64,000 nucleotides of DNA. Source: Rhodocytophaga rosea. Its GTDB lineage: Bacteria > Bacteroidota > Bacteroidia > Cytophagales > 172606-1. Position numbers and translations under genes: made by a program. A model generated the notes under the pieces. The model was not told the DNA's origin. It ran no database searches and saw nothing but the letters and a program-made list of their open reading frames with translations. The DNA lies in assembly GCF_010119975.1 (NCBI RefSeq), contig NZ_CP048222.1, forward strand, positions 2,622,501-2,686,500, in the 5' to 3' direction. Shown in pieces: positions 39,675 through 48,276 of the stretch (the stretch's first letter is position 1; every line of letters begins with the position of its first letter).

Positions 39675-40142
39675 TTATTTTTTTACCACAAATGCATGTT
39701 TGGAAATAAGTTTATGCATGACAATTCCGGAACCCGGGCAGGTTTTACTGAATTGTGTGGTTTGCTGAATAAGTTCAGGAACCTGCTCTCTGGCTATTAC
39801 TTCAAACCCTTTTTCACCAAAATAGGCTTGAGCTGTAGTAGTAATCAAAAAAACCTCCTGTATTTGTTTTTCTACAGCTAACTCCATCACTTTCTCATAT
39901 AATTGTTTGCCTACTTGCAGATTTCGGTATCTGTCTTCTACCACCATAGAACGAAGTAAAGCAACAGAGCCCATCACTTGCAGACCAATACTTCCAATAA
40001 TTCGCCCATTAAGATAGGCCGCAAAAAAATAAGTATTCTCCAGATTTACATCGCTTACAGGTAAGCCATTATCCTGCAGCAGTTTCCGGATAACGTCCAT
40101 ATCAGTATTACTGGCAGAAATTATTTCGCTCAGGTCCGTCAT
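39675..40142 (-). CDS. ArsN2-like GNAT acetyltransferase
   Basis: A 155-residue GNAT-fold protein. The acetyl-CoA-binding region is VVEDRYRNLQVGKQLYEKVME (about 70-90), and the YFGEKGFEVIAREQVPELIQQT plus FSKTCPGSGIVMHK tail is the pattern seen in ArsN2-type acetyltransferases linked to arsenic resistance. No arsenic gene (arsR, arsC, acr3) lies nearby, so arsenic function is not supported by context and general small-molecule acetylation is equally possible. Confidence 0.78.
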   Translation of the reverse strand: MTDLSEIISASNTDMDVIRKLLQDNGLPVSDVNLENTYFFAAYLNGRIIGSIGLQVMGSVALLRSMVVEDRYRNLQVGKQLYEKVMELAVEKQIQEVFLITTTAQAYFGEKGFEVIAREQVPELIQQTTQFSKTCPGSGIVMHKLISKHAFVVKK

Positions 40143-40212
40143 AACAGGTGAGATTTAATGGTGGCTGTGTATTAATAATATACTTATTAATTTAACATAA
40201 AAAATCAAAAAC

Positions 40213-40554
40213 TCATTTCTTGGCATTATTTCCTTTTACTTTAGTAAAGGGCATTTCTTCTATGCCTAGCGTAGTTAATGCCGGATTTAATTCTTTTGCT
40301 GAAATAAGTACCTTAAACACCTTATTCCCTCCAATTTCAAAATCTTTGGTGAACTTTCCCCGGTTCTGCAAACTTCGGTATACTGAAGAATAATTAATGG
40401 CAACTGGCCAGCCGTTCATCGCCAATACCGAAGTAAGGCATTCTATTGTTTTTTTCAGGTTTGAGAAATACGCAAAATGGGGTTCTTTTTTGCGGATGGT
40501 GTTTAAAGTTCCAATCGGAATAACCGATAGTTCATAGATGTATCGTGTTTTCAT
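40213..40554 (-). CDS. Hypothetical protein
   Basis: A 113-residue soluble protein that I do not recognise. It starts MKTRYIYELSVIPIG and is moderately basic, with no signal peptide, membrane segment or Cys/His metal motif. It lies 70 bases upstream of the ArsN2-like gene on the same strand and could be co-transcribed with it. Codon use looks like its neighbours. Confidence 0.55.
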   Translation of the reverse strand: MKTRYIYELSVIPIGTLNTIRKKEPHFAYFSNLKKTIECLTSVLAMNGWPVAINYSSVYRSLQNRGKFTKDFEIGGNKVFKVLISAKELNPALTTLGIEEMPFTKVKGNNAKK

Positions 40555-40660
40555 AAATTGAAAGTAAAATAATCTGGAAAATTATCAAACTATTTTTCAA
40601 GCATGCAATATTCTGGCTTTGCTGGTTGTTATACATACATAACTCTCAAGTTAGAAAAAA

Positions 40661-40694
40661 AGAAAGCCACAGCAATTATTTACTGTGGCTTTCT
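40661..40694 (-). terminator. Intrinsic terminator after the 40719-41525 gene
   Basis: Twelve-base perfect arms AGAAAGCCACAG / CTGTGGCTTTCT with a 10-base loop, followed on the minus strand by a run of T. Strong rho-independent form. Confidence 0.85.
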
Positions 40695-40718
40695 TCATTT
40701 ATTGTAATTCACTTCTAT

Positions 40719-41525
40719 TTACTGCACTACAAAATTCAGGAACGCTTTCTTTTTATCGTATTCTGCTTGTAATACTTTCTTCAACGATTCACTTTTCGCC
40801 ATATACGCATTTACTCCTTTGCGCACAGCAACTAAAGTTGTATCAGCTACACTACCAGCTACTACTTTTTGTTCACCTTGCACCTGGGCAGCCCCTGTGT
40901 TAAAGTCATTCTGAATGCCAGTAGCTGCTTTCGGATAATTCTCCACAACGGCTGTATAACAGAAAGCTTCAGCAATCGGGTGTTTTACTTCCTGCATTTC
41001 AGCCATTCCAGTGATACCAGAACCTATCTTCCAGCCAATATTTCCATCCGGACGAACGGCATCAGCATGGAAGAATTTAGAGGCAATACCAGTCAGCTGG
41101 TCCAGGGTGACAGTGTCTTTTTCAAGCGTTACACCTTTGATCTCGCTTTTTTTAGAAGCCAGATAATGAGCAACCAGTTCTACAAAGACATTGGTAAAGG
41201 TAGAATCCTTTTTCAGGGCTTCTACATAAAACTTATCCAATGCAGCAGGATCTGCAGTTAGTTCATTCAACTTGGTTTCATCAATGGCAGTAGCATTTTC
41301 TGCCAGGTAAGCTACCATCCTGGGATTCGTATTCACCAGTTCGGCTAAAAAATGAGTATCAGGTAATTTCTTCAAACTCTTTTTTACAACTTTTTGCTCA
41401 CCAGTTGCTGCTACTTTGGCCGTAAACATTTTACCGTAATCTTTTACAATGTCCTCTTTCGTATACACGGCAAGGCCTCCTGCGAATAATAATCCAGCAA
41501 GAAAAGTTATCAAAGCTAATTTCAT
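40719..41525 (-). CDS. Hypothetical periplasmic protein
   Basis: A 268-residue protein with an N-terminal hydrophobic signal/anchor (MKLALITFLAGLLFAGGLAVY). The mature part is Lys/Ala-rich and predicted helical, with no Cys motif beyond a single Cys (about 194) and no catalytic pattern I recognise. A strong terminator follows it. It has no functional neighbours: ArsN2-like and hypothetical genes downstream, an MBL-fold hydrolase upstream. A secreted or periplasmic location is inferred from the signal only. Confidence 0.6.
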   Translation of the reverse strand: MKLALITFLAGLLFAGGLAVYTKEDIVKDYGKMFTAKVAATGEQKVVKKSLKKLPDTHFLAELVNTNPRMVAYLAENATAIDETKLNELTADPAALDKFYVEALKKDSTFTNVFVELVAHYLASKKSEIKGVTLEKDTVTLDQLTGIASKFFHADAVRPDGNIGWKIGSGITGMAEMQEVKHPIAEAFCYTAVVENYPKAATGIQNDFNTGAAQVQGEQKVVAGSVADTTLVAVRKGVNAYMAKSESLKKVLQAEYDKKKAFLNFVVQ

Positions 41526-41694
41526 AAAAGTTTTAAGTTGGTTTTAAGGGTTGTACATGTAACAATTTTAACCACTGCTGTTACCTGGCAGATGGCTTTA
41601 AAGCAAACTCTGAAATTAAAAAATTATTGTATAAAAATCAAAACTGCTTTGGTTTAATAGGGACTTTACGAAAACACCGTTAAAAAGTTCGCAA

Positions 41695-42675
41695 TCATCT
41701 GTATGCCTGTTTATTAAAAGATTGATGCTGCAACTGTAAATAAGTAATTAAAGCTGCACCTGCCAAAGCAGCCAGACCCACGCCCAATAACATTTTTGGC
41801 AACCTGCCTACTACCGGAGCAGGCAAAGATACAATACCATTTTCGTCTGTTTCTGCCGGAACCGGAACATATCTTCCTTGAGAAGGTACAGCCAGCCGGC
41901 CAAAATTTCTTGCCAGAGTTTCCAGTTCCAGTTGCAACAACCTGCCTTGCATGGGTACTCCATGCCCAGTAGCTGCAACTGCTGGTTGCAGACTTGCTAA
42001 CTTTTCAACAGTCCATTGGGCAGCACGCCAGTCGCTAGTAAAATAGGCTGGTGGTCCATGCACTTCTTGCTTGTCTGTAATGAGTGCCAGTGCAGATTCA
42101 GATTTTCTGGTAACGAAAGCATCTCCGGCAATAAGCATCCTATCGCTTTCACGGAAAAAAGAAACATGTCCTGCTGTATGTCCGGGTGTATGGATTAACC
42201 GCCAGCCAGGCAAGCCAGGTACAGAGCCATCTTCCGGATAGGGATGGATTCTGCTACTGATATCAATCGGGCCTTTGGGATACATCCATGATAAAAAAGC
42301 CATAGCACCGCCTCCTACTGTTGGATCTGGTGGCGGATAGGATGACAGCCCGGTAAGATAAGGCATTTCGAGTGGATGTGCATATACCGGAACATCCCAT
42401 TCTTCGGCGAGTTCGATCAAAGCGCCTACATGGTCGAAATGTCCATGGGTTAACAGAATAGCTTCAGGGCGGCTACCTGCACCAAACTGGGCTTCTGCTG
42501 CCTTTTTAATTCTACCTGCCGACCCTTTGAGTCCGGCGTCTATCAGTACCCATGAGTTACTGCCTGGTTCACTTGCCAGATATACATTTACAAATACGAT
42601 TTTCAAACCTGTGACTCCCGGAGCTACATGATAATCTTGGTATACATATTTAGTTAGTTCTTTTGATTGTAACAT
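41695..42675 (-). CDS. MBL-fold metallo-hydrolase with C-terminal membrane segment
   Basis: A 326-residue metallo-beta-lactamase-fold protein. The zinc motif HGHFDHVG (about residue 77-84), later HTPGHTAGHV, AGDAF and GHG supply the remaining metal ligands, so the site is complete. After about residue 255 a linker leads to a hydrophobic segment (MLLGVGLAALAGAALITYL, about 295-315), unusual for a simple soluble hydrolase and suggesting membrane tethering. The substrate (thioester, lactone, lactam, or other) cannot be read from sequence. Confidence 0.85.
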   Translation of the reverse strand: MLQSKELTKYVYQDYHVAPGVTGLKIVFVNVYLASEPGSNSWVLIDAGLKGSAGRIKKAAEAQFGAGSRPEAILLTHGHFDHVGALIELAEEWDVPVYAHPLEMPYLTGLSSYPPPDPTVGGGAMAFLSWMYPKGPIDISSRIHPYPEDGSVPGLPGWRLIHTPGHTAGHVSFFRESDRMLIAGDAFVTRKSESALALITDKQEVHGPPAYFTSDWRAAQWTVEKLASLQPAVAATGHGVPMQGRLLQLELETLARNFGRLAVPSQGRYVPVPAETDENGIVSLPAPVVGRLPKMLLGVGLAALAGAALITYLQLQHQSFNKQAYR

Positions 42676-43009
42676 TGTTTTTCCTCCAGTTTCTAAAGCG
42701 CCATCAGTAAGCGCTGAAAGGTGTATAATAATCAGTTATACGCAGTAAAAGTCCATCAGTTGGCAAGTATTACTGATTTCAAAATTTTACAGATTGATAG
42801 GAAGATATCAGGTATATAATAAATCAAGGAAAGAGTTAAATATTCAGAATCAATCTTCCTGGCAGTTCCAATATTTTCCGCTTACTCTGTTAAAGTTATA
42901 ATTTCATCGATCGCTATAATAATAAGGTCATAATCCAGAAACCCCAGACCATAGATTCCGTTAAACAGAACACATTAAAGAATAATTGACATTTAACCAA
43001 AAACAAGTT
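42676..43009. other. Non-coding region
   Basis: About 330 AT-rich bases between divergent genes (MBL hydrolase and the small membrane protein at 43010). I see no gene, RNA or exact promoter consensus. Confidence 0.5.
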
Positions 43010-43357
43010 ATGAACGATTTTCAGAACGGAGGATTGAATATCAATCCACAAGACATATCTAAAACTTTCGAAAATGCACTTCATTTATATCGTGGCAATC
43101 ACGAAAAACTTCCTGAACTATTAAGAGATGCCGGTACTTTGCTGCTGAAATTCAGCAAAAAATTAAGTACACCGCAACTTATTCTGGCAGTAGGTATTGT
43201 CGCCTGTGGCGTAGCTCTGGTAGCCGTGAATATAGCCAAGCAGCAGGAAGAGGAAGAAAATCAACACAGCCAGTCTGGTGGACAAACCATAGATATTTCA
43301 AGTCCGGGCAAGCCAACAGGAAACCGTACTTCTCCAGGTCGGAGCAATGCAGAATAG
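43010..43357 (+). CDS. Small membrane-anchored hypothetical protein
   Basis: A 115-residue protein, start chosen at the ATG at 43010 (MNDFQNGGLNINPQDIS); a TTG at 42986 would add eight residues. The first part is helical and charged, then one hydrophobic helix (about 65-83, LILAVGIVACGVALVAVNIA) and a polar, Glu/Gln/Ser-rich tail. I do not recognise a family. The perfect palindrome at 43371-43424 begins 14 bases after its stop and would end its transcript; the IS630 element lies beyond. Confidence 0.6.
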   Translation: MNDFQNGGLNINPQDISKTFENALHLYRGNHEKLPELLRDAGTLLLKFSKKLSTPQLILAVGIVACGVALVAVNIAKQQEEEENQHSQSGGQTIDISSPGKPTGNRTSPGRSNAE

Positions 43358-43370
43358 CATATAGTATCTT

Positions 43371-43424
43371 TTTACACAAACAAAAGCCCCTAAATTTAAA
43401 TTTAGGGGCTTTTGTTTGTGTAAA
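43371..43424. terminator. Perfect 54-bp palindrome, probable bidirectional terminator
   Basis: Left arm 43371-43397 is exactly the reverse complement of right arm 43398-43424, with no loop bases. The core AAAAGCCCCTAAATTT with T-rich outer ends has terminator form in both directions. It lies between the small membrane gene (stop 43357) and the left end of the IS630 element (43445). Confidence 0.75.
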
Positions 43425-43463
43425 CTTTATATACTTAACTAGTTATACCAAATAGGGCGAAGG

Positions 43464-44060
43464 CTATTCCATAGAGGTTGTAATCTTGCTGATGGCTTCT
43501 AAAATGTAAGGGTATCCGGTTAGAGAGGCGATCTGTCTTTGCCCATAACTTTTAGCCGTATTAGTGATCCAGGCTTCCAGTTCTTGTTCATGGCTGAAGT
43601 TGTGAAAAGCTACTTTGTTTTTCATATCCCCCCACAGCCTTTCGACCGGATTGAGTTCAGGGTTGGAAGAAGGTAAATACACCAGGCGGATATTTTGGGG
43701 CACTTGCAAGGCTTTTGCCCGGTGATAGCCTGCTTTGTCTACAAAGATAAACTTGAACACTTGCGGTTGATGGCGGCTAAACTCCTCAAGCATATACTCA
43801 AAGTAAAGCGTGTTAACCTGTGGGGCAGTAATAAAGAAGTGATCTCCTGTCAGCGGTTCTACCAATCCATAGCAGTAGCGGTAGATGAAGCGGTGCTGAT
43901 AGGCTCCTACCGGTTTTATGCCGGCAAGGGTGATGGCTCTTCTCAAAACAGTCATCAAACCAAAGCGGCTCTCATCCTGATAGTACACCTTCCAATGGCT
44001 GACTACCCCTTTGGCAGCCAAAGGAGCATAGTAGCGCTGTAAGAGGAAAGTGAGCACCAA
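43464..44060 (-). CDS. IS630-family transposase, catalytic (DDE) half, orfB
   Basis: About 198 residues in the frame -1 to orfA. The catalytic acidic residues are in YYQDESRFGL (D), FIFVDKAGYH (D) and LNPVERLWGDMK (E), the DDE_3 pattern. The nominal start is a TTG, and no good start exists, so I expect it to be made only as a fusion with orfA by -1 slippage on the run of eight A at 44069-44076 (minus strand). Its stop lies inside the left inverted repeat. Confidence 0.88.
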   Translation of the reverse strand: MVLTFLLQRYYAPLAAKGVVSHWKVYYQDESRFGLMTVLRRAITLAGIKPVGAYQHRFIYRYCYGLVEPLTGDHFFITAPQVNTLYFEYMLEEFSRHQPQVFKFIFVDKAGYHRAKALQVPQNIRLVYLPSSNPELNPVERLWGDMKNKVAFHNFSHEQELEAWITNTAKSYGQRQIASLTGYPYILEAISKITTSME

Positions 44061-44062
44061 GT

Positions 44063-44557
44063 TTAGTTTTTTTTATACTTCTGCTCATAGGCTAGATCCT
44101 TTTTCAGGTTGCTCTTTCTAACCACTTTCAGCTTTGCCCCCAGCTGTCGGTGGACAAACCAATGTACATGCTCATAGCTCAGATCAATGCCATGCGCCGT
44201 GTGCAACCACTCATGGATTTGCTTATAAGAAGTAAAATAGTTGTTTGGATCAGCAAGCTTTGCCTTCAACTGCTCAAGTACTTTACCTGCAATCTGTGAT
44301 GCCCTTTTGTGGCCGCCCGGATCTATCTGAAGACAGGCTTGCAGCCCTTTCTGTTTGTAAAGCCGGAACCACTGGCCCACTGCATGACGCTCATAGCCTA
44401 CGGCAGCAGCTATTTGTCCATACGCTTTAGCCTGCCCACTCTTGTAGAGGTAAAAAGCCCGCAGTCTGGCTCCGGCTAGCGGATGGGCTATTTTTTTGCT
44501 CATCTTCAGCAACTGCTCGGCACTCTCGATGAGCTCAGTTTTGGTTACTCTTCCCAT
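44063..44557 (-). CDS. IS630-family transposase, N-terminal helix-turn-helix half, orfA
   Basis: A 164-residue protein. The N-terminal two-thirds is the tandem helix-turn-helix/winged-helix DNA-binding region (GQIAAAVGYERHAVGQWFRLYKQKGL, and SYEHVHWFVHRQLGAKLKV). It ends YEQKYKKN* right at the eight-A run; a -1 shift there joins it to orfB, giving a full transposase of about 360 residues. The zero-frame A_AAA_AAC heptamer precedes the stop. This arrangement is typical of active IS630 elements. Confidence 0.88.
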   Translation of the reverse strand: MGRVTKTELIESAEQLLKMSKKIAHPLAGARLRAFYLYKSGQAKAYGQIAAAVGYERHAVGQWFRLYKQKGLQACLQIDPGGHKRASQIAGKVLEQLKAKLADPNNYFTSYKQIHEWLHTAHGIDLSYEHVHWFVHRQLGAKLKVVRKSNLKKDLAYEQKYKKN

Positions 44558-44635
44558 ACTTGATCAACATATAACATCTATGGAAGGTTCTTTATACTAT
44601 TCGGTATTAGATATAAGGGTGAATTGAAGGTTGCC

Positions 44636-45307
44636 TTAAAATTTCAATCCAATTTCTATGGATACATAGCTATTTCTTACCGACAAGTCATTATTAACTT
44701 TACTCCCATTGTATTCCACCCCACCAATAGAATTAACAAGTCCCCGGTTGTAATTAAGACCTCCAAAAACAGTGGTATTTTCGCCCATAATCAGTTCTAC
44801 TCCTGCGCCTAATAAAATGCCTGCATCTATTGGTTTAAACACTTTTTTGTCGCTGATTACTGAATATTTATACAAAAAATTATCATTCTCTTCCTTATAT
44901 TTTTCTGCGATTTTAAAATCCAGTGTACCGCCCAGTTGAAAATACACCCGTGTATCCACCGCCACTTCATTGGTATATAGCTTAAGGCTCACAGGCACTT
45001 GTAAATATTGTATATTATATAAACTATTAGAAGGTTCGCCAGTAAAAGCAAAACCACTCAATCCTACCCTTTTCACCGTATACCACAAACCGGTACTAAA
45101 AGCATAATTATCAGCAAAATAAAAATCAGCAATCGGGCCGGCACTAAATCGTAAACCAGAACCTTCATTGGTAACATTGTTATAACTGCCTTCGCTATTT
45201 ACACCATTAAAGGAGATATTAGGGGCAAGGCGTAAGCCCAATTTTACCTGAGAAAAGCCTGCGAATGACAGGCCGCAGAATAAAGCAAGTAATGCGATTT
45301 TTTTCAT
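44636..45307 (-). CDS. Outer-membrane beta-barrel (porin-like) protein
   Basis: A 223-residue protein with a signal peptide (MKKIALLALFCGLSFAGFSQ). The mature part is alternating beta strands (KLGLRLAPNISFNG, FYFADNYAFSTGLWYTVKRVG, LQVPVSLKLYT, GGLNYNRGLVN), ending in the strand VSIEIGLKF with a terminal aromatic, as in PorT/OmpA-like small barrels. The frame extends eight codons upstream, but the ATG at 45307 begins the signal peptide. Divergent from gldB, 43 bases away. The IS630 element ends about 28 bases beyond its stop. Confidence 0.88.
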   Translation of the reverse strand: MKKIALLALFCGLSFAGFSQVKLGLRLAPNISFNGVNSEGSYNNVTNEGSGLRFSAGPIADFYFADNYAFSTGLWYTVKRVGLSGFAFTGEPSNSLYNIQYLQVPVSLKLYTNEVAVDTRVYFQLGGTLDFKIAEKYKEENDNFLYKYSVISDKKVFKPIDAGILLGAGVELIMGENTTVFGGLNYNRGLVNSIGGVEYNGSKVNNDLSVRNSYVSIEIGLKF

Positions 45308-45350
45308 AGTTTTGTAATTTATTGCGCCCAAGTTAAGTTAAACGGTTGAA

Positions 45351-46334
45351 ATGAAACAATTGATTTATATTTTTTTTGTAATTACCCTGTTTTCAGCCTG
45401 TACAAGCAGATCTGACAAGGAAATTGACACATCAGCAATTGATGTGAAAGTAAAAATTAAACGCCTGGAACAGGAATTGTTTTCGTTACAATCTAAAGAA
45501 TCAGTCAAAAATTTTCTAGACAATAACCAGGTTTTCACTAAACAGTTTTTGCAAGCTGAGCAGTACCCACACGATTCGTTACTAGTAAATAGCGTATATC
45601 AACTGGTTACTGATACAAGCATTCATGTATTACTCAACGAAACCCGGGAGGAGTTTGCCGACTTGCGTTATCTGGAACAAGAATTTACCGATGCCTTTAA
45701 ACACATTAAGTACTACTATCCTGATTTCAAAGTCCCTCAAATTCAGACAGTCGTCACTGGCCTGGCGAATGATATGTATGTATCAGATAGCCTGATCATC
45801 ATTAGTCTGGATTTTTTTCTGGGTGACAGTGCCACTTACCGTCCTCAATTTCCACAGTATGTACTGAAACGCTATCGCAAAGAATACATTGTTCCCTCAG
45901 TTATTCTATTATTATCAAAAAAATATAATCTGATTAATCCTGCTGACCGTACACTACTGGGAGAAATGATATTTTATGGAAAGGCATTCGAATTCACTAA
46001 ATATATGATGCCATCCAAACATGATAGTTTAATTATTGGTTATACAGGCGATCAACTGGCTGAATCTGATACCAACCGGAACGTGATATGGGGACATTTT
46101 ATTGAAAAGAAGCTATTATATGAGACCAGTCATTTTATAAAGATTAAATATGTAGATGAACGGCCTTATACAGCAGAAATTGGGTCGAAAGCGCCAGGAG
46201 CTATTGGTAGGTGGTTAGGCTGGGAAATTGTGAAAGCATATATGCAGGAAGAAAAACCTAATTTGCAGAATTTAATGAAGAATCAGGATGCCCAGCGTAT
46301 CTTTACGCAATCAAAATATAAAGGAAAAAGTTAA
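45351..46334 (+). CDS. gldB: Gliding motility lipoprotein GldB-like
   Basis: A 327-residue lipoprotein with lipobox LFSAC (Cys17). The mature protein matches GldB: KIKRLEQELFSL, FLDNNQVFTKQFLQ, YYPDFKVPQIQTVVTGLANDMYVSDSLIIISLDFFLG, RYRKEYIVPSVILLLSKKYNLINPADRTLLGEMIFYGKA and IGRWLGWEIVKAYM. GldB is a cell-envelope protein needed for gliding in Flavobacterium; its mechanism is unresolved. It supports the presence of the gliding/T9SS machinery suggested by the large secreted protein further on. Confidence 0.9.
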   Translation: MKQLIYIFFVITLFSACTSRSDKEIDTSAIDVKVKIKRLEQELFSLQSKESVKNFLDNNQVFTKQFLQAEQYPHDSLLVNSVYQLVTDTSIHVLLNETREEFADLRYLEQEFTDAFKHIKYYYPDFKVPQIQTVVTGLANDMYVSDSLIIISLDFFLGDSATYRPQFPQYVLKRYRKEYIVPSVILLLSKKYNLINPADRTLLGEMIFYGKAFEFTKYMMPSKHDSLIIGYTGDQLAESDTNRNVIWGHFIEKKLLYETSHFIKIKYVDERPYTAEIGSKAPGAIGRWLGWEIVKAYMQEEKPNLQNLMKNQDAQRIFTQSKYKGKS

Positions 46335-46447
46335 TAAATGATGGGTAGATACATGCTAAAATATTCTGCTTACAAAGTCGACTATCAGAGAAGCAGATGA
46401 TTGGCGGAGTTACTCATCTATTTTTATAATACAATCAATACATTTTT

Positions 46448-48262
46448 ATGGCGAGAAGGCAATCCGGTTACCGGCAGCAAAGCGGGGACGAAGAATCAAA
46501 AAAAGTAAAAATCACCAAAAAGTCGTTACAAGAGGCATTAGAAATTTTCCGGTTTGTACTCCCTTACAAAACGTTATTCATTGCCGGACTTATTCTATTA
46601 ATACTTTCTTCACTTACCACTTTAATATTTCCCAGATTTGCAGGTATGCTGATTGATGCAGCTGAGGGAAAAATTAATTATTCTATCGGGCAGATTGCCG
46701 GGGCATTGGCTATTGTATTTGTTGTGCAAAGTATATTTTCTTTCTGCCGGGTATTGCTTTTCTCTAAAGTCAGTGAACGGGCCATGCGGGATATACGTAT
46801 TGCCGTGTATAGTAAAATTGTAACCCTGCCCTTATCCTTCTTCGAGCAACGCCGGGTTGGAGAACTTACCAGCCGGCTTACTTCCGATATTACTCAGTTA
46901 CAGGATGTGCTTTCTTTTACTTTGGCTGAATTAGTACGCCAGTTAATTACGCTGGTTGTGGGTATCACCATTATTTTCGCGCTATTTCCCAGTCTCACCA
47001 TTTTTATGCTATCCACTTTTCCTGTACTGGTTATTGGAGCTGTATTATTTGGCAGGTTTATCCGCAAACTCTCACGCAAAGCACAAGATGAATTAGCGAA
47101 TGCCAATGTAGTAGTGGAAGAAACTTTGCAATCTATTCATGTAGTGAAAGCTTTTACGAATGAGTACCTCGAAATTAAACGCTATGACAATGCCTTACAG
47201 AAAGTCATTTTTAATGCATTAAGGGCAGCAAAATATAGAGGGGGTTTTACTTCATTTATAATCTTGGCCATTTTTGGAGGTATTATAGGTGTATTGTGGT
47301 ATGGCGCTACCTTGCTTGAACAAAACCTGATTACTTCCGGTGAACTTACAGCTTTCGTTATTTATACAGCTTTTATTGGCGGTGCTGTAGGTGGAATGGG
47401 TGATTTATATGCGCAGTTGCAAAAATCCATTGGGGCCTCTGAACGCATTAGGGATATTTTAAAAGAAGGTTCTGAAGTTGTAAATCCTCAGCCAGTAGTA
47501 GAAAGGGCGCCATTGAATATTTACGGCGACATTACTTTTCATGATATTACGTTCGCCTACCCTACCCGGCAAGATATAGATGTATTGAAAAGCATCTCAT
47601 TCCATATAGGAGCCGGACAAAAAATAGCTTTGGTAGGTTATAGCGGTGCTGGCAAATCTACAATTGTACAGTTATTATTGAGATACTATGCCACTGATAG
47701 AGGCTACATCAGTGTAGATGGAAAAGATATTCGTCAATACGATATTTTATCTTACCGCCAGAATATTGGGATTGTACCGCAGGATGTCATTTTATTTGGT
47801 GGTACGATCCGGGAAAATATTGCATATGGCAAACCCAGCGCTACCGATGAAGAAATTATACAAGCCGCCCGTAAAGCAAATGCCCTGGATTTTATTATGT
47901 CTTTTCCGGAAGGGATGGAAACGCTTGTTGGAGAAAGAGGTGTAAAACTTTCCGGCGGACAAAGACAACGAATTGCCATTGCCAGAGCCATTCTAAAAGA
48001 CCCTGCTATTCTGATTCTGGATGAAGCTACCAGTTCATTAGATGCCGAGTCTGAAAAACTTGTACAAGAAGCATTAGATACACTAATGGCCGGGCGAACT
48101 ACTATCATTATTGCACACCGGTTAGCTACCATCCGTAAGGTAGATCATATTTATGTTATCAGTGAAGGAAAAATTATAGAATCAGGTACGCATGAAGAAC
48201 TGGTGAAAGTGGAAGAAGGATTGTATCACAACCTGGTGAAATTACAGTTTGAACTCGAGTAA
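46448..48262 (+). CDS. ABC exporter (MsbA/multidrug type), permease fused to ATPase
   Basis: A 604-residue half-transporter. The N-terminal part (about 40-330) is a six-helix exporter membrane domain (LFIAGLILLILSSLTTLIFPRF and others). The ATPase domain (about 355-590) has Walker A GYSGAGKST, signature LSGGQRQR, Walker B AILILDEATSSLD and the switch His in IIAHRL, all intact. It should export lipids, peptides or drugs as a homodimer; the substrate is unknown. It lies 113 bases after gldB on the same strand and 14 bases before the convergent nnrD gene. Confidence 0.94.
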   Translation: MARRQSGYRQQSGDEESKKVKITKKSLQEALEIFRFVLPYKTLFIAGLILLILSSLTTLIFPRFAGMLIDAAEGKINYSIGQIAGALAIVFVVQSIFSFCRVLLFSKVSERAMRDIRIAVYSKIVTLPLSFFEQRRVGELTSRLTSDITQLQDVLSFTLAELVRQLITLVVGITIIFALFPSLTIFMLSTFPVLVIGAVLFGRFIRKLSRKAQDELANANVVVEETLQSIHVVKAFTNEYLEIKRYDNALQKVIFNALRAAKYRGGFTSFIILAIFGGIIGVLWYGATLLEQNLITSGELTAFVIYTAFIGGAVGGMGDLYAQLQKSIGASERIRDILKEGSEVVNPQPVVERAPLNIYGDITFHDITFAYPTRQDIDVLKSISFHIGAGQKIALVGYSGAGKSTIVQLLLRYYATDRGYISVDGKDIRQYDILSYRQNIGIVPQDVILFGGTIRENIAYGKPSATDEEIIQAARKANALDFIMSFPEGMETLVGERGVKLSGGQRQRIAIARAILKDPAILILDEATSSLDAESEKLVQEALDTLMAGRTTIIIAHRLATIRKVDHIYVISEGKIIESGTHEELVKVEEGLYHNLVKLQFELE

Positions 48263-48276
48263 ACTGTTCACAAAAG

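Larger units (their letters stand above)
43445..44607. mobile_element. IS630-family insertion sequence with imperfect inverted repeats
   Basis: About 1.16 kb. The ends form terminal inverted repeats (43444-43479 against the reverse complement of 44573-44608): 25 of 36 positions match, with shared ATACC, AATAG and TTCCATAGA segments. Inside are two minus-strand transposase frames that fuse by a -1 shift. The base pairs outside the ends are TT on the left and TA on the right, so the TA target duplication typical of IS630 is only half preserved. It lies in an intergenic region between two convergent genes and interrupts no gene. I see one copy in the window. Confidence 0.85.

Noticed and set aside
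39675-40142. Arsenic-resistance operon around the ArsN2-like acetyltransferase
   Set aside because: No arsR, arsC, arsB/acr3 or arsM gene lies nearby.
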